Part shown: positions 1-13,271 of the stretch, in pieces
How positions within the stretch are numbered: the first letter of the stretch is position 1
Layout of the letters: every line of letters begins with the position of its first letter
Assembly (NCBI RefSeq): GCF_036785885.1
Contig: NC_092312.1
Span: forward strand, 17,068,001-17,132,000
DNA: 64,000 bases
Reading direction: 5' to 3'
Source of the DNA: Coffea arabica
Lineage: Eukaryota; Streptophyta; Magnoliopsida; Gentianales; Rubiaceae
The notes under the pieces: model-generated
What the model saw: only the letters and a program-made list of their open reading frames with translations
Told to the model about the DNA's origin: nothing
The model's database searches: none
Position numbers and translations under genes: made by a program

Positions 1-344
1 TATTATTTAATAATTGAATAATACGAATATAAAAATTTGAATTAAGTACTATAAAAATTAATATAGAACTTAATCCAAAAATTTTGAACCCCTAACATTT
101 TTTCATATATAAATTTAAAATTTCATTTTATAAAGATAAGAAAATAAGCTAAAATTTATCATAAATTGGTAATGCTAAAAAATGAGCAAGTTAACAAACT
201 AAGAAAAAATAAAATAATAAGATAAAACCAACAAATAATAATAATAATAATAATAATGTTAACATCATGACAAAATGAAAAATTTGAAAAAAAAAAAGGT
301 AGGGGAAAAGAAGAGACTTGGGGGGAAAAGAATTTTAAATGGGT

Positions 345-504
345 TAATTGGGTTTGATGGGTTACCCAATAATACCCATTAAATAAATGGGTATTATTGG
401 GTAACCCATTTATATCCATATACAAAAATTTAAAATACCCATACCCATCTATTCATGGGTGGGTATGGGTAAATCTAGTTAAGTGGGTTGATTTGCCACC
501 TCTA
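345..504. mobile_element. End fragment of a hAT-like non-autonomous element
   Basis: The right edge at 504 reads as TAGAGGTGGCAAA on the opposite strand, which is a plant hAT-type terminus. Just inside lie repeated GGGTA/TACCC words in both orientations, including an inverted pair around 366-410 (ATGGGTATTATTGGGTAACC and its complement). I found no matching left end or 8-bp target duplication, so it appears truncated. Confidence 0.4.
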
Positions 505-848
505 ACTTTAACCTTGGAAATTTGTTTATTCTCGACAAATTTCTCATCCAAAATCCAAAATTTTTGTATTGACTGCCAAAAAAAAAAAAAAAATTTTTTC
601 CACTGTGTTTGAAGAATATTTTCTTCAGCCTTAATCTCTGCCTTGCTATATCCTCTTTTCTTTGAAGTGCTTGCAATTTCCTCGCATTATCTAATCCTTC
701 TCCAGCTGATGAATTGCAATAGACGAAATCTGATTGAAAGTTATTATGGTGCACCTATCTTCAGTAATATATTGACTAAACAACAAACTGAGGCTACATG
801 GCCACTAGACAGTCAGGACATAGTGGTAAGACCACTCCATAACCTCCC

Positions 849-890
849 ACCAATAATCAAACTCCAATAGCCGTTGTTTCTCTTATATAA
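849..890 (+). promoter_or_regulatory. Peroxidase core promoter (CCAAT and TATA boxes)
   Basis: TATATAA lies at 884-890, about 67 bases before the ATG at 957. CCAAT motifs lie just upstream, around 849-853 and 863-868. This spacing suits a transcription start near 915. Confidence 0.5.
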
Positions 891-956
891 ACTGCAGCAT
901 CATCTTAATGCACTCACCACTGTCTGTCTGCTCAAAATATCTGATATTCAAAAGCT

Positions 957-3163
<2,207 letters not shown>

Positions 3164-6073
3164 AAGATTATGCTAGAGGCCTGGAATGAAAAGGGCAAGT
3201 AGGTCTGCTTGTATTGAAACTTATTACTACTTTAAAGCTCTAGTTGTGGATGGCTGCAACAATAAGTATTATGTTCTTAACGACAGGATAGAATATTAGT
3301 GGCTTGTTTCCATAGATATCTATGATGTAACATTAACTTAACCCCTAAGAAGCATTAAAAGCGGCAATCAACATAATTACCTTTTTCTTTCCCTTGATAA
3401 AGCACTAATGCAACTTTTTCTTCGTAAAAAACCAAAATGAAGAGTGATGAAGATATCTAACTTACCCCAGTTCTCCGCTTTTATTAGCTAATTTTTATAG
3501 TTGCATCGTGCTTCTTTGTCGTGCTTAATTTTTTAATCCATGATGCTGTGTTGTTATGGTTAAGGTGTCCAATCTGTTGGTTTGATGCTGTGTTAGTAAT
3601 ACTTATGTGAACTACTTACATAGTCACTGCTCTCATTGCCATGCAAGGGAGGTTACTAAAACGAAAACATAACTCGAAAGTTCGTTTCTTTCAATCATAA
3701 CAAAGTCTCCAAGACGAACCTATACGTACAATTTGGTCAAAATTTATCACAGTGAGTGTCCAGAACTGAAGTTTGGAAGTTTGTGATTTGCAGAAAAGAG
3801 AGAATAAGAGTGGAAAGCATATAAATTCAAGAGAAAGCAGACAAGAAAAAACCGGTACCCGATATGAGAAAACAGAAATAAGTAGCAAAGCCCGGTGCGA
3901 GATGATGCCTAGCCAGACCCGGACCACTGATCCTGACTGACTAAACCTTCGTACTGTTCAATATTCTGGATTCATGGGTGTCTCTGTTGTTATTGTCTCC
4001 ATCTGACTAATAAAACAGGAGCATCTCTCTCTCTCTCTCTCTCTCAGTGTGCATGCAATCTTGTGCCATACATGATACATAAACTTTTTGTGCTCAAGAT
4101 TAAAAAAAAAGCACGAAGACTCCTGCATAATGCCTTAAATTTTGCTATACATACATGACATGGGTATATTCATAGTGGCTATATGGCCGCCTCGCAAACC
4201 CCCCCCCCCGGCGTTTCGATTCCTGAGCGCTTGACTGATCTCTCGGATATCGTATCATCCTAATTTTCTTTGATTTATCGCCTTTGAAGCTTTCTCATTG
4301 GCTTCATACCTTAACAGACAACCAAGCCTACATAGCAATTCCAGAATATGGTAAGGAGAACGAGTACTCTCTGTGTGTATTTGCAAGTTTAGTGACTAAT
4401 GCCATTTTAGAACACATACATTTACATGAGCAATGTCCTTTTTGCTTCTCTCTCTCTCTCTCTTTTTTTTTTTCCCTTGTCTTCACTAGGATACTAGAGC
4501 AAGTAGGAAATCAGATTTAATAACCAGTTGTTTTGCATTAGACATTTACTACATTAGGGGACACAACATTGATGACCTGAAAGGGAGGGTTGGTTTCAGA
4601 ACTAAGTATTTGGAGACTGTATAAGCAGCTGCACTTCACTGGTGCATGACATCCTTCGATTTTTGATACCAAAGTGTACCGAGTAGAGTGGATCCCTTTA
4701 GTACGTAGGTGAGATTCTCTCCTTCTCACCTCTCTGGTATAGGTTAGACCAAGAGTAAGAACAAGATTTGATTATTGACAAAAAAAATATATATATATAT
4801 ATATATATTATATCCCCGACTCTGATGGTGACTCTTTTTCATTTTGTATTTGCCATGTACTGCATTAATTATGAATTACACCTTCCCTCTGAAAAAAAAA
4901 AAAAAAGGTCGTGTTTTTTATTTTGAAATGTTTTAAAATATTTGTTATCTTATTAAAATTAAAGTTATTTTTTATCTTGGAATGTTTCAATGAGTTATCT
5001 TAGCATTTATCATTCAAATTTGAAATTTAAATTTTTAAGAATAATTTTAAAAATAAATTCACTATCATCACCATCGAGTCGAGTCATAATTTATAAAAGG
5101 TCGAAATTTTGAAATACGAGGGACAACTTGGGACGAGGGTAGTAATTACAGCTGGGGAGAAACATAATCCTGAGGTCCGAAGCGGTACTACAACAGTCTC
5201 AGTGGTCCCAACCAAACTACGAAACCTGGGAAATAAAACAGAGAACGAGCAGAGTAACAGAGAAAAGAAGAGAATCGATCGAATCCCAATTTGTCCGAGA
5301 CTTGGCTTTCATTTCAAAGCAGGCATTAAAGGTCGAATATATACCATCCCAATTCCCATAGTCAAGATCCAACGATTACTAAAGTAATCAGTCACCGAGA
5401 AAACTTTAAAATTCTATTTGAATGTAAATATAAAGGATCAAAATTTTATTGCATTCTAAAAATTCTGAATTTTTCTGAAAAGTTTGCCTGCGAACGCATA
5501 GACATTCGTTTGAATCAGTAGCGGTTCAGTCCCTTTCAAATTTATTTTGAATATTTTTACTTTTTTTTTTACCTTCGAACGTAGAGTAGTAGGAATAAAT
5601 CTAAAATAGACACCTTCATGTCACAAAAAAATAAAATAAAATAAAATAAAATAAATTCCCGTACCCAAGCAAACCGCAGCGTGCAGCATATCCATCTCCA
5701 TCTCAGCTGATAGAACGATGGTAATTCTCTTTTGGCGTTTGTCAAGTTGACGCCGTACCATCTTTGTCAAAAGCCGTTTCGCACAGTTCTCATTGAAAAG
5801 GTCCCGTTAACAACAATCCCATTACACCTATAAACCTTGCCTTTCTTCTTCCACCCCTTTCTTGCCCTCTTCCTTTTCTAATCCTCTGTGATTAAACAAA
5901 ACCACCTCGAATTACTTGTTCCTCGGTCAATTTTTCCCCCGTTTCTTACTCATATTCAATCGGTAAAAAAGACAAAGAAAGAAAATAACTCGGCTTTGTA
6001 AAAACTCTAGACTTGGACGCTCGAATTAAGCACTTGTGTAATCCTTTCTAGGCCACAGGGTGCTCACATCAGA
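3164..6073. other. Intergenic region with microsatellites
   Basis: No gene is supported. Seen here are the peroxidase 3' UTR, a (CT)n tract at about 4024-4046, a C run at about 4200-4208, a second CT/T tract at about 4447-4472, an (AT)n tract at about 4786-4808 and an (AAAAT)n tract at about 5629-5655. A 92-codon open frame at 5109-5387 resembles nothing I know and is not called. Confidence 0.6.
5829..5834 (+). promoter_or_regulatory. Probable TATA box of the small membrane protein gene
   Basis: TATAAA occurs about 240 bases upstream of the ATG at 6074 and is followed by a pyrimidine-rich stretch typical of plant leaders. No other TATA element sits closer. Confidence 0.35.
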
Positions 6074-6532
6074 ATGTCCACTCCGCCACCACTATTAGAC
6101 CCTTTTGTGCAACAGCAACCGCCGCCAATGGTGGTGGCTGCTCAGCAGCAAGCCTATGCAGCTCATTCGGGTCACGGGTCAGTTGGATCAGTAATTGCGG
6201 TTTTGGCGGTGATAAGTATACTTGGTGCGCTTGCTGTTATGATAGGTAGGCTGTGTTCCGGGCGGGGGGTATTCGGTCATGGGCCGCACTATGACTTCGA
6301 AAGCTGGGTTGAAGCTAAGTGTTCCGCTTGTGTAGATGGCCGTGTCGATTCTCCGGTGCCGCGACGGATGTTGGCGGCAGAACACCGCAGTAGCAGCTCT
6401 TCCGGCGATGCCATCCCGGTGGCAGCGAGGGGAGTAGAAGTAGCTGATCAAGAAATGAACCAGGAGGATCAAGAGACTACATCTCACCATCCTACGCATA
6501 ATCCACAGCCACATCCAAGAGCTGAGGCTTGA
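6074..6532 (+). CDS. Small single-pass membrane protein with GRLCSG and CxxC motifs
   Basis: Intronless gene of 152 residues. Residues 1-35 are rich in Pro, Gln and Ala. A hydrophobic segment at about 37-58 is a good membrane span, followed at once by GRLCSG (58-63). A WVE..CSACVDG block (79-89) gives a CxxC pair. The tail is low in complexity, with serine, acidic and His/Pro stretches. From memory, the block from GSVG through GRLCSG to the CxxC matches a small family of uncharacterised plant membrane proteins. No enzymatic domain is seen and the function is unknown. The start at 6074 is the first ATG in frame and leaves the N-terminal tail outside the membrane span. Long T runs follow the stop. 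Confidence 0.8.
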   Translation: MSTPPPLLDPFVQQQPPPMVVAAQQQAYAAHSGHGSVGSVIAVLAVISILGALAVMIGRLCSGRGVFGHGPHYDFESWVEAKCSACVDGRVDSPVPRRMLAAEHRSSSSSGDAIPVAARGVEVADQEMNQEDQETTSHHPTHNPQPHPRAEA

Positions 6533-7090
6533 TTTTTTTTTTTTTTTTTTTTTTTTGTTGAGTGCGCAGTCCAGTCTCCTCACTTTTGCTAGCTTAATTT
6601 TGCTGGTTGTTTCAATATTCATAGTTTCATGCTAGAAGCACATATATTTTCACTCTATGTGAAAGTTTTTTTTTTTTTTTTCTAACGTAATTATTAGGTG
6701 ATTTAGCTTGCTTTCTTCATTTTTTTTTTAAAATTTTAATCTATCAATTTTTTCCTTTCCATTTAACGCTAGGAAATTTGAGTATATTTGTTGCGGGATT
6801 ATTTTTTACAATTATGGCGTATGTATGTGAAAAAGGTCATATGATTTCAAACTTTTTTTTTTTAGTATAAAAGAATTTTCTATCAGAATTTCCCCTTCAA
6901 CTGTTAGTCGAATGATTTTAAATTCTGAATCTAGTGAAAAGATTCTAAAAGCTCCCATTAGAACGGTCCTAGTGATTGCTTATATGTTATTATCATTTGC
7001 TAATTCTCTCTTCTTTTTTTTTTTTTTTTTTGGTAGAATAAGAACCAATTAAGCACATTATTTGCACACTTAAAAGTCGCCTGCTACTAA

Positions 7091-7449
7091 GGTCCCATTT
7101 ATTTGGCGTTGCGATGCTTTTAGTAAAAATGTAATTTTAAATGTTAAAAAGTACTTTTGAAGCATTTTGTTAATATCATTTTATAAAATTAGAAGCCAAA
7201 CTTTTTGGTATTAAAAGCACAAATTTGGTGATTTAAAAAAATATTAAATTTAATCATTTTATCTTATATTATCAACTAAATAAAGAAATAAATATATTTT
7301 AAAATTTTCAAATTACATACTATTCAGTATAATTAGTACTTATAGAATTATATCTCCAAACAATATATTTAAAAGTACTTAAACACATAATAAGCATTTT
7401 TATTAAAAAAAATACTTTTTAATCAGGTACCGCAACTCCAAACGGATCT
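7091..7449. mobile_element. Tourist-like MITE candidate
   Basis: The left end GGTCCCATTTATTTGGCG and the complement of the right end (AGATCCGTTTGGAGTTGCGG) are partly matched and continue into GTTGCG on both sides. TAA flanks both ends (7088-7090 and 7450-7452). The interior is AT-rich and non-coding. PIF/Harbinger-type MITEs have 3-bp TAA/TTA target sites, hence the assignment. The inverted repeats are degenerate. Confidence 0.45.
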
Positions 7450-8026
7450 TAAGTAGTATGTGAGGAGTTGAACATGCGATTAGTAGCTTAGTTTATTTTA
7501 AGATTATTCTTTTTGTAAAGGATTAAGATTTAAAATTATAGATAGCTAGCCAAAGAATTTGTTCCTTTTTCCCTGAGTTGATAATATAAAAAAGAATTCG
7601 AAACCGGTTTGATAATATAAACGAGAGTCCCTTGTTTAATTTCCTGGTTCATGGATGTACCGATCAGTGCCCAGTTTCCAACATCATGAACCAGCTGCAC
7701 AAATCATCCATAGATCCTAAAAGTGCCAAAATGATAGAGCCCTGCAGATAATTCAACACCAAAAGTCAAATTTTCATCAATAATTGCCAAAAATTTCCCC
7801 ACTTTTTTCTAACAAAAAAGTTGGGGAGCGGTGGAGTGCGCACTTTCATCTAATATAATAATAACCATGCTCCGCCAACAAGTGCATTTTATGTGCCGCA
7901 TTAACCCTTCTGCCCTCTCTTTTTCATCTCAATCAATCATTTCCTCAATCAAGTCAACAAAGAAACAAAAAGGAGGGAATATTACAGGTTGAATTGACGA
8001 AGGTAGCCTCGGGTCAGGACGATCAG

Positions 8027-8072
8027 GTCACGTGGTCCGGACAATTCTGCTTGCAATACTCGACCACGTGAC
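8027..8072. promoter_or_regulatory. Pair of G-boxes in inverted orientation
   Basis: GTCACGTGGTC at 8027-8037 and its exact reverse complement GACCACGTGAC at 8062-8072 each contain the CACGTG core bound by plant bZIP and bHLH factors. The 11-base arms are 24 bases apart. No recognised gene lies directly downstream. Confidence 0.5.
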
Positions 8073-8099
8073 GAGTCAGCTTTTGTCGGGTACAAGAGC

Positions 8100-8130
8100 A
8101 CATTGCAGCCCGCCCAATGGGCTGCAATGT
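8100..8130. repeat. Perfect 12-bp hairpin
   Basis: ACATTGCAGCCC (8100-8111) pairs exactly with GGGCTGCAATGT (8119-8130) across a 7-base loop. It sits just downstream of the paired G-boxes. Confidence 0.75.
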
Positions 8131-8324
8131 ACTAGGCGGATCCCATCCGTCTGCATCTGCGTCTTATTAGCAGATCATAAATATTCCAACCCCTCTAGTG
8201 TCTAACCATCATTCCATTCATTCTCGTAGGACCGTCCCTCTTCGCTTTTTACTGCATCCTTTGGGTCAAGACAACGTATAAGAGGTACGTTGCGTACTCA
8301 CATTTTGAATTATAACTCTAGAAG

Positions 8325-8429
8325 ATGAGGAAAATTTGTGTGCACGAGAACTGCGAGTCTGCAACAAAAATGTTAGAGGACCTTAACGAAAAGAGAAACG
8401 GGCCAAACAAAAACCACATCGAGGAATAA
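8325..8429 (+). CDS. Small open reading frame of unknown status (34 codons)
   Basis: An ATG at 8325 opens a 34-residue frame rich in charged residues (starting MRKICVHENC) and ending at TAA 8427-8429. It lies about 250 bases downstream of the paired G-boxes and about 150 bases after an AT-rich TATA-like stretch near 8175. I recognise no family, and a frame this short can arise by chance. It is listed only because the promoter-like block upstream has no other candidate product. Confidence 0.15.
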   Translation: MRKICVHENCESATKMLEDLNEKRNGPNKNHIEE

Positions 8430-8525
8430 AAAATTCAGCTGAAGAATGGGCCACGTAAAGCCCACACACTAGGTATTATACCCTCGCGTAGTCGCGTGGT
8501 AACGAGTATGTCTTGAAAGTTGTGA

Positions 8526-9269
8526 CAGAGATCTAGGGGTGGCCCTGGATCGAGTACCCGTCCCATTCACCATTTGACTGATCCGACCCGCATCCTACGG
8601 GTCATCCATTTTCCGACCCTTACCCGTCCCGAATATCAGTATGTACCCTATAACGGGTACCCGCTGAGATAGGATCGGATCAGCGGGTACCTATCTCGCC
8701 CCGTTTATCATTTAATTTTTTTAAAAAAATAATTTATACCAATTTAATTTTATATTTTACACATTCATCTAAAATTTAATAATTTTTTTTCTAAAAAAAG
8801 GTTTCCCACCAAGAAACAAGCATATGAAGAGAATATAAGATAAAGAAAAAAAATTAAAAGAATTCAAAATCAATAAAAGTTTAAAATAAGTAGTACAATT
8901 TTTAATATATATGTTCCACATTAATTAAACTTTTTTCTATAAAATATAAGATCATGGCCTTTACAAATGAATCTTGTAAATAAACGATAGTCTCTTATAT
9001 TTGTAATGTAATTTGTTCAATAAAATTATTTATTTAGTTCTAACTTATTATTTTATAGTATGTGTATAAAAATAAAAAATATATATATGCACGGCGGATC
9101 AAGTACCCGCGAGTTTTTAATTATGTGACCCTAACCCGCTCCGCATTTTAGCGGATACCCGACCCTCTTTTGACCCGATCAAATAACAAAAATCGAATAT
9201 CCTAATTTTTGAATCGGATATGACGGATTTTTGGATTTGCGGATAATTTTGCCCACCCCTACAGAGATA
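8526..9269. mobile_element. hAT-like non-autonomous element with GGGTA subterminal repeats
   Basis: The element runs 8534-9261 (728 bp). It begins TAGGGGTGG and ends CCACCCCTA. The flanking 8-mers are cagagatc (8526-8533) and cagagata (9262-9269), a one-mismatch target duplication of the length used by hAT transposases. The left subterminal part is packed with GGGTACC/CGGGTA words and the right with GCGGAT/GGGTA words in inverse orientation. The centre (about 8710-9090) is AT-rich and has no transposase frame. Confidence 0.75.
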
Positions 9270-9526
9270 TGTGCTTTTCAGACCGAAGTGGGCCGGTGAT
9301 CCTGTCTGCTTGCTCCCTTCACCAAAGTTGGCTTTCGAGTATTAACGAGTGATAACCTGAGGTACTTTTAAAATTTAAGAAAAAAAAGAATTAAATATAG
9401 ATATGTATATCATAAATCATGCTAAAATGAAGGGGCTAAGCTCCAATAAGAAGAGAAAATAGATGTCCACTAGGCGCCCTTTTTCTTTAACAAAGGAAGC
9501 TGTGCATGCGCCCAAAAACTATTGGA

Positions 9527-9994
9527 GTGATGAGTAGGGGTGTACACGAGCCAAGCTACTCGCGAGTAGCTTGGTCAACGACTTGGCTCGAACTCGGGTT
9601 GACCGAGTTCGAGCCGAGTTTTGAGTAGCTCGAATGAAAATCGAGTCGAGTTTCGAGTCAAAAATCCCCGGCTCGAGGCTCGCCGAGCTACTCGTCGAGC
9701 CGGGGTTATTTAAATAATATATTTATAATTTAAATAATATATATGTATTATAATTATAAAATGACCATTATGGGTATAAGTTATGTGGAATTTACAAAAT
9801 ATCCTTCGTTATCGAGCCTTATCGAGTCGAGTTTCGAGCTTAGAGCGAGTACATTGAGTTGAGTTTCGAGTATCAATTTTTTTGACTCAATCGAGCTCGA
9901 GCAGAGCTCGAGCCTAAGGATATATGAGTCGAGTCGAGCTCAAGTATAGCACTACTCGAGCTCGACTCGGCTCGATTACATCTCTAGTAACGAG
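9527..9994. mobile_element. hAT-like non-autonomous element with GAGTCGAG subterminal repeats
   Basis: The element runs 9535-9986 (452 bp). The left end is TAGGGGTGTACACGAGCC; the complement of the right end is TAGAGATGTAATCGAGCC. The flanks gtgatgag and gtaacgag are an 8-bp target duplication with two transitions. Both subterminal zones are dense in CGAGC, GAGTCGAG and CTACTCG words, and the core is a short AT-rich spacer. No coding capacity is seen. Confidence 0.75.
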
Positions 9995-12261
9995 GAGTCT
10001 CAATATTCACATCTGATCAAGTACAAAATTTTACCCATGAATGCTACTCCAACAACGGTGTACACGAATCACTACCGCTCCGATTGGATTTTTTTATTTT
10101 TAAAAAAATAAATGTTTCATATATAATGCTACAGTAATATACAAATAAAAATAACTTTAAAACACTATATTTATATAATATGCAATAAATAACTCCAAAA
10201 AAAATACACCACCACCATCATCACCAACTACCAAAAACATGCCACCACCAGCCGCCGCTTCCCCCTTCCTCCTCCCCCTTCCTTCTTCCTCCTCCTCCAT
10301 TTTTCCCTCCCTTTTCTTCTTTTTTTCTTCCTCTTCCCCTTTCCTTCCCTCCCCCTTTCTTCCCACATCTCTCTAGCTGTTCCTCTCCTTCTCTCATGAC
10401 TAGCTTTGGTCATAGGCAGCGACCATTTTCCAGTCGCGACCTGCAACCAAAGGGCGGTAGGGGGAAGGGGGTGGCGAGAGAGGGTGAGGAGGACGGAGTA
10501 GAGGAGAAAAAGGATCGGGTAGTGGTGAGTGGTTGTAAGATTTTATAAAATATAAAAAATATTTTATTAAAATTTTAAATTTTATAAGTATCTCAAAATA
10601 TATTTTAAAAAATACCATTAAAAACATTCACAATAAAAGTTTTTTTTATCTATATTGTTATAGTAAAAATTTCAAATACACCTCAAAAAATTGCTAATTC
10701 AAACGGAGTCTACATTAACCACGAGCATCCAAGTTTGCAAGTGCTTTCAAATGCCCTTGAAACCAAAAGTGTAATATGTTGTCAAGTTTGAATTATTAAT
10801 CATCCACTTATTGTGATCACATCCAATCATTTAAGCTTGGTGAAGCGACTATAAGTAGACCAATTAATTTATGCTGCTGCCGCTGCCTAATAATTTAAGA
10901 TCAACAGTAATTGGGATTTGGGAGACCCACCCGTCATCTTCTTGCACTAGGAAACACGCACATCACCATGTATGGTTGGATTCGTCTTAAGCAACTTTCT
11001 CAAATGTAAAGGGAAAGGCAACACGAGTAAGTGGCTGTACAAAAAGTTCATGCAATCTATAATGCTTAGAGTAAATAGTGTTAAATGTCAGTAAATTATT
11101 AAACAGTACCTATTTTAGCCCTTAAACAATTTTTTTAAAATTAAAAATGTAGTTGTTTTGTCATTTCGTCCAAAATAGGCATTAAGTCAAACGGAAAAAG
11201 ATGCACAATACTTAGGGGCTTTAACTTAATTACATCAAAATCCTAACCTACATTTTATCTTCAAAACAAGGACCTTGATGGTCAATTATCCACCATCTTT
11301 ACCATTCATCCTCCAAAATCATCATGAATTTCTATTTATAAACCAAAAAACCATTTCATATCATTCTAGTATCAATTTCCCACAAGCCTATTGTAAGGCT
11401 AGCTAGATAGCTTTCTTCTCTTTTTCACCCCTACTAACTCTAGTGACCAAGGATCATAACTTAGTAGGATTTAAAAGTCACAAATTCAAATCATTCCTCC
11501 CTCCTCCTTATTTTTTAAATCTCACTCTTTTTCCGATTATTAAATTTCACCCATTCCTGCCAGAGAAGTTAAAAGAAAAAAAAAGGGGCAGTAAAAGACA
11601 ATCTTACGAGTTCCATTCACGGAAGCCCAATTAGTGGCCTCCACAGCCCTGGCCTTCATATTTTTGACCCACGACGCTAATCGTACGCCACAAACTAACA
11701 ACATTTCACTGGTTGCTTGGCCCTCAACTTTCTCTATTTGAGTTTTCTTGATCAAATGAATTATGATTCATTTGATGTACCCGTGTGATTTGATGATGGT
11801 TCAGTTTCCGTCAGACTCCTCTCTCCCGAATTCAATTGGATCACTCTATAGAGTAGGTTCCTCCCTTAGGAGTAGGAGAGGATTAGAATATGTTAGATGT
11901 GTCGTTACGTAAAAAAAAAAAATCATAATTCGATTCATCTCCTTGCATGTAGCCTTGAACCTTTTCTAAATAAAACAGAAAGAAGGAACAAATGTTCTTT
12001 TATCTTCCATGTAAAAGTAAAACATTATTAAGTAGAAGTTATTTTACCTTATCCTTTTTTTTTTCTTGGCTGAAATAACATGACATGAGGGAAATCATAT
12101 AGTAGAATACAACAAATGAAATAAAATTAACTATTACCACATCAAACGGATATCATCAGATGGTTAGGCTTAGGTTCAATTTTTTTCTTTTCTTTTTTGG
12201 TTTCTGTACAGTGCCTCGGGACATCATATTATTGTCTACAACTAGAATGTTAATATAAATA
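9987..12261. other. Intergenic DNA between the hAT-like element and the retrotransposon
   Basis: No gene is supported. A probable MITE occupies 10078-10710. The rest is AT-rich unique-looking sequence with open frames that match nothing known. Confidence 0.5.
10078..10710. mobile_element. Degenerate MITE-like element with a polypyrimidine core
   Basis: The left edge GCTCCGATTGGATTTTT and the complement of the right edge (GACTCCGTTTGAATTAGC) form a weak inverted repeat. Stretches such as TGCTACAGTAATAT are typical of plant MITEs that end near TTTGGAT. The centre (about 10208-10370) is an unusual CCA- and CCTTCC-rich strand-asymmetric block. Boundaries are approximate. Confidence 0.35.
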
Positions 12262-13085
12262 AAACTTGATAGATCATAATTTGTTGCTAAATTTATAATT
12301 ATTCTCCCCTTGAGTTTAGCCAAATATTATTTTAATTGATTGATTCTACTTATATTTGGTATAATGGTGTCAATTGTAGGGAAATGAGCAACATGTGATA
12401 AAAGGGGTAATTTTCCAAGAATTACGATCAAGTCTAGAGACGACGGGATTCTCGCATAGCAGTTTCCTAATTCAAGCCGAAGACTTATGAAGCAGGTTTT
12501 CAAATACAGTTGAGAAACATCTTAGATTATGAGGAAATATCTTCTTCTTAGGAAAATGAGGAAGTTCAATGTATTTGGGAAACTAGAAAATAGGAAAAGA
12601 AAAGACCAGCTCCCATTTGATTGCTAATTCTTAGGAAAAGAAAAGAGGCTAGCCGCAATTGTGGACCTGGGAATTGTTTTTAAATCGGGCTTTGATCGAA
12701 ATTGAAGGAGAAAAAAGAAACTCTCGGATGTCTTAGTAAGCAATTTGGGGGGAAAAAGGCAACAAAAAGGCCAGCTGCCGTTGTTGACTGGGGGTGAACG
12801 CTTTTTACCCTGGTTTGATACAATTGGAGGAACGCGAGGAAGAAAAGGACGGCCGTCACTTGCTGCGGTTGATTTCGGCTTGCTCTTAATTAGTTTGTGG
12901 AGAAGGAACCAATGGTTATCAAGGGAGTCCTGTGGATTCCCCTTGAGAATGTGTAGCTAAATCTCCATTTTCTAGTCAAGGGAACAACTGAAGATTTGGT
13001 TCAATAATTACTGTGAGATCTAAATTATTTTAACTGCTTCCTCCATTTATTAGTATTCGTATGTTTTCTGCTTTTAATTGTTGTT

Positions 13086-13142
13086 ATAGCCTACGTGTAT
13101 GATTGAATAGATGCGCAATATTTAATTATTCACGTAGGCTAT
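13086..13142. repeat. Inverted repeat in the 5' LTR
   Basis: ATAGCCTACGTG (13086-13097) and CACGTAGGCTAT (13131-13142) are exact reverse complements, each holding an ACGT core. The same pair is kept in the 3' LTR at 20250-20261 and 20295-20306. Confidence 0.75.
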
Positions 13143-13271
13143 TGTGCTAATTAGGGGTAATTGAATCCGTAATTGTTCGTTATCTCTATCTCAGTAGCAA
13201 CTGGCGTAATTGGGTTTATGTCAGGGGAACATACGATCTAACTTAAACAAACCCTCTTAGCGTGTTTGTTA

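Larger units (their letters stand above)
1..956. other. AT-rich intergenic DNA upstream of the peroxidase
   Basis: There is no convincing gene here. The stretch holds an (ATA)n microsatellite at about 234-257, several poly-A runs and a fragment of a hAT-like element at about 345-504. The last part, up to 956, is the peroxidase promoter. Confidence 0.6.
6533..8533. other. AT-rich intergenic DNA with one MITE and a promoter-like block
   Basis: No gene is supported. Homopolymer T runs flank 6533-6560, 6668-6681 and 7015-7031. A Tourist-like MITE candidate is at 7091-7449. From about 7980 to 8430 base composition rises, with paired G-boxes, a hairpin and a small open frame, each listed separately. 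Confidence 0.5.

Noticed and set aside
5109-5387. 92-codon open frame upstream of the small membrane protein gene
   Set aside because: No recognisable domain, no promoter of its own and ordinary intergenic composition.
12745-12960. 71-codon open frame, repeated at 19909-20124
   Set aside because: Both copies are the same part of the two LTRs of one retrotransposon; the duplication is due to the LTRs and the peptide resembles no known protein.
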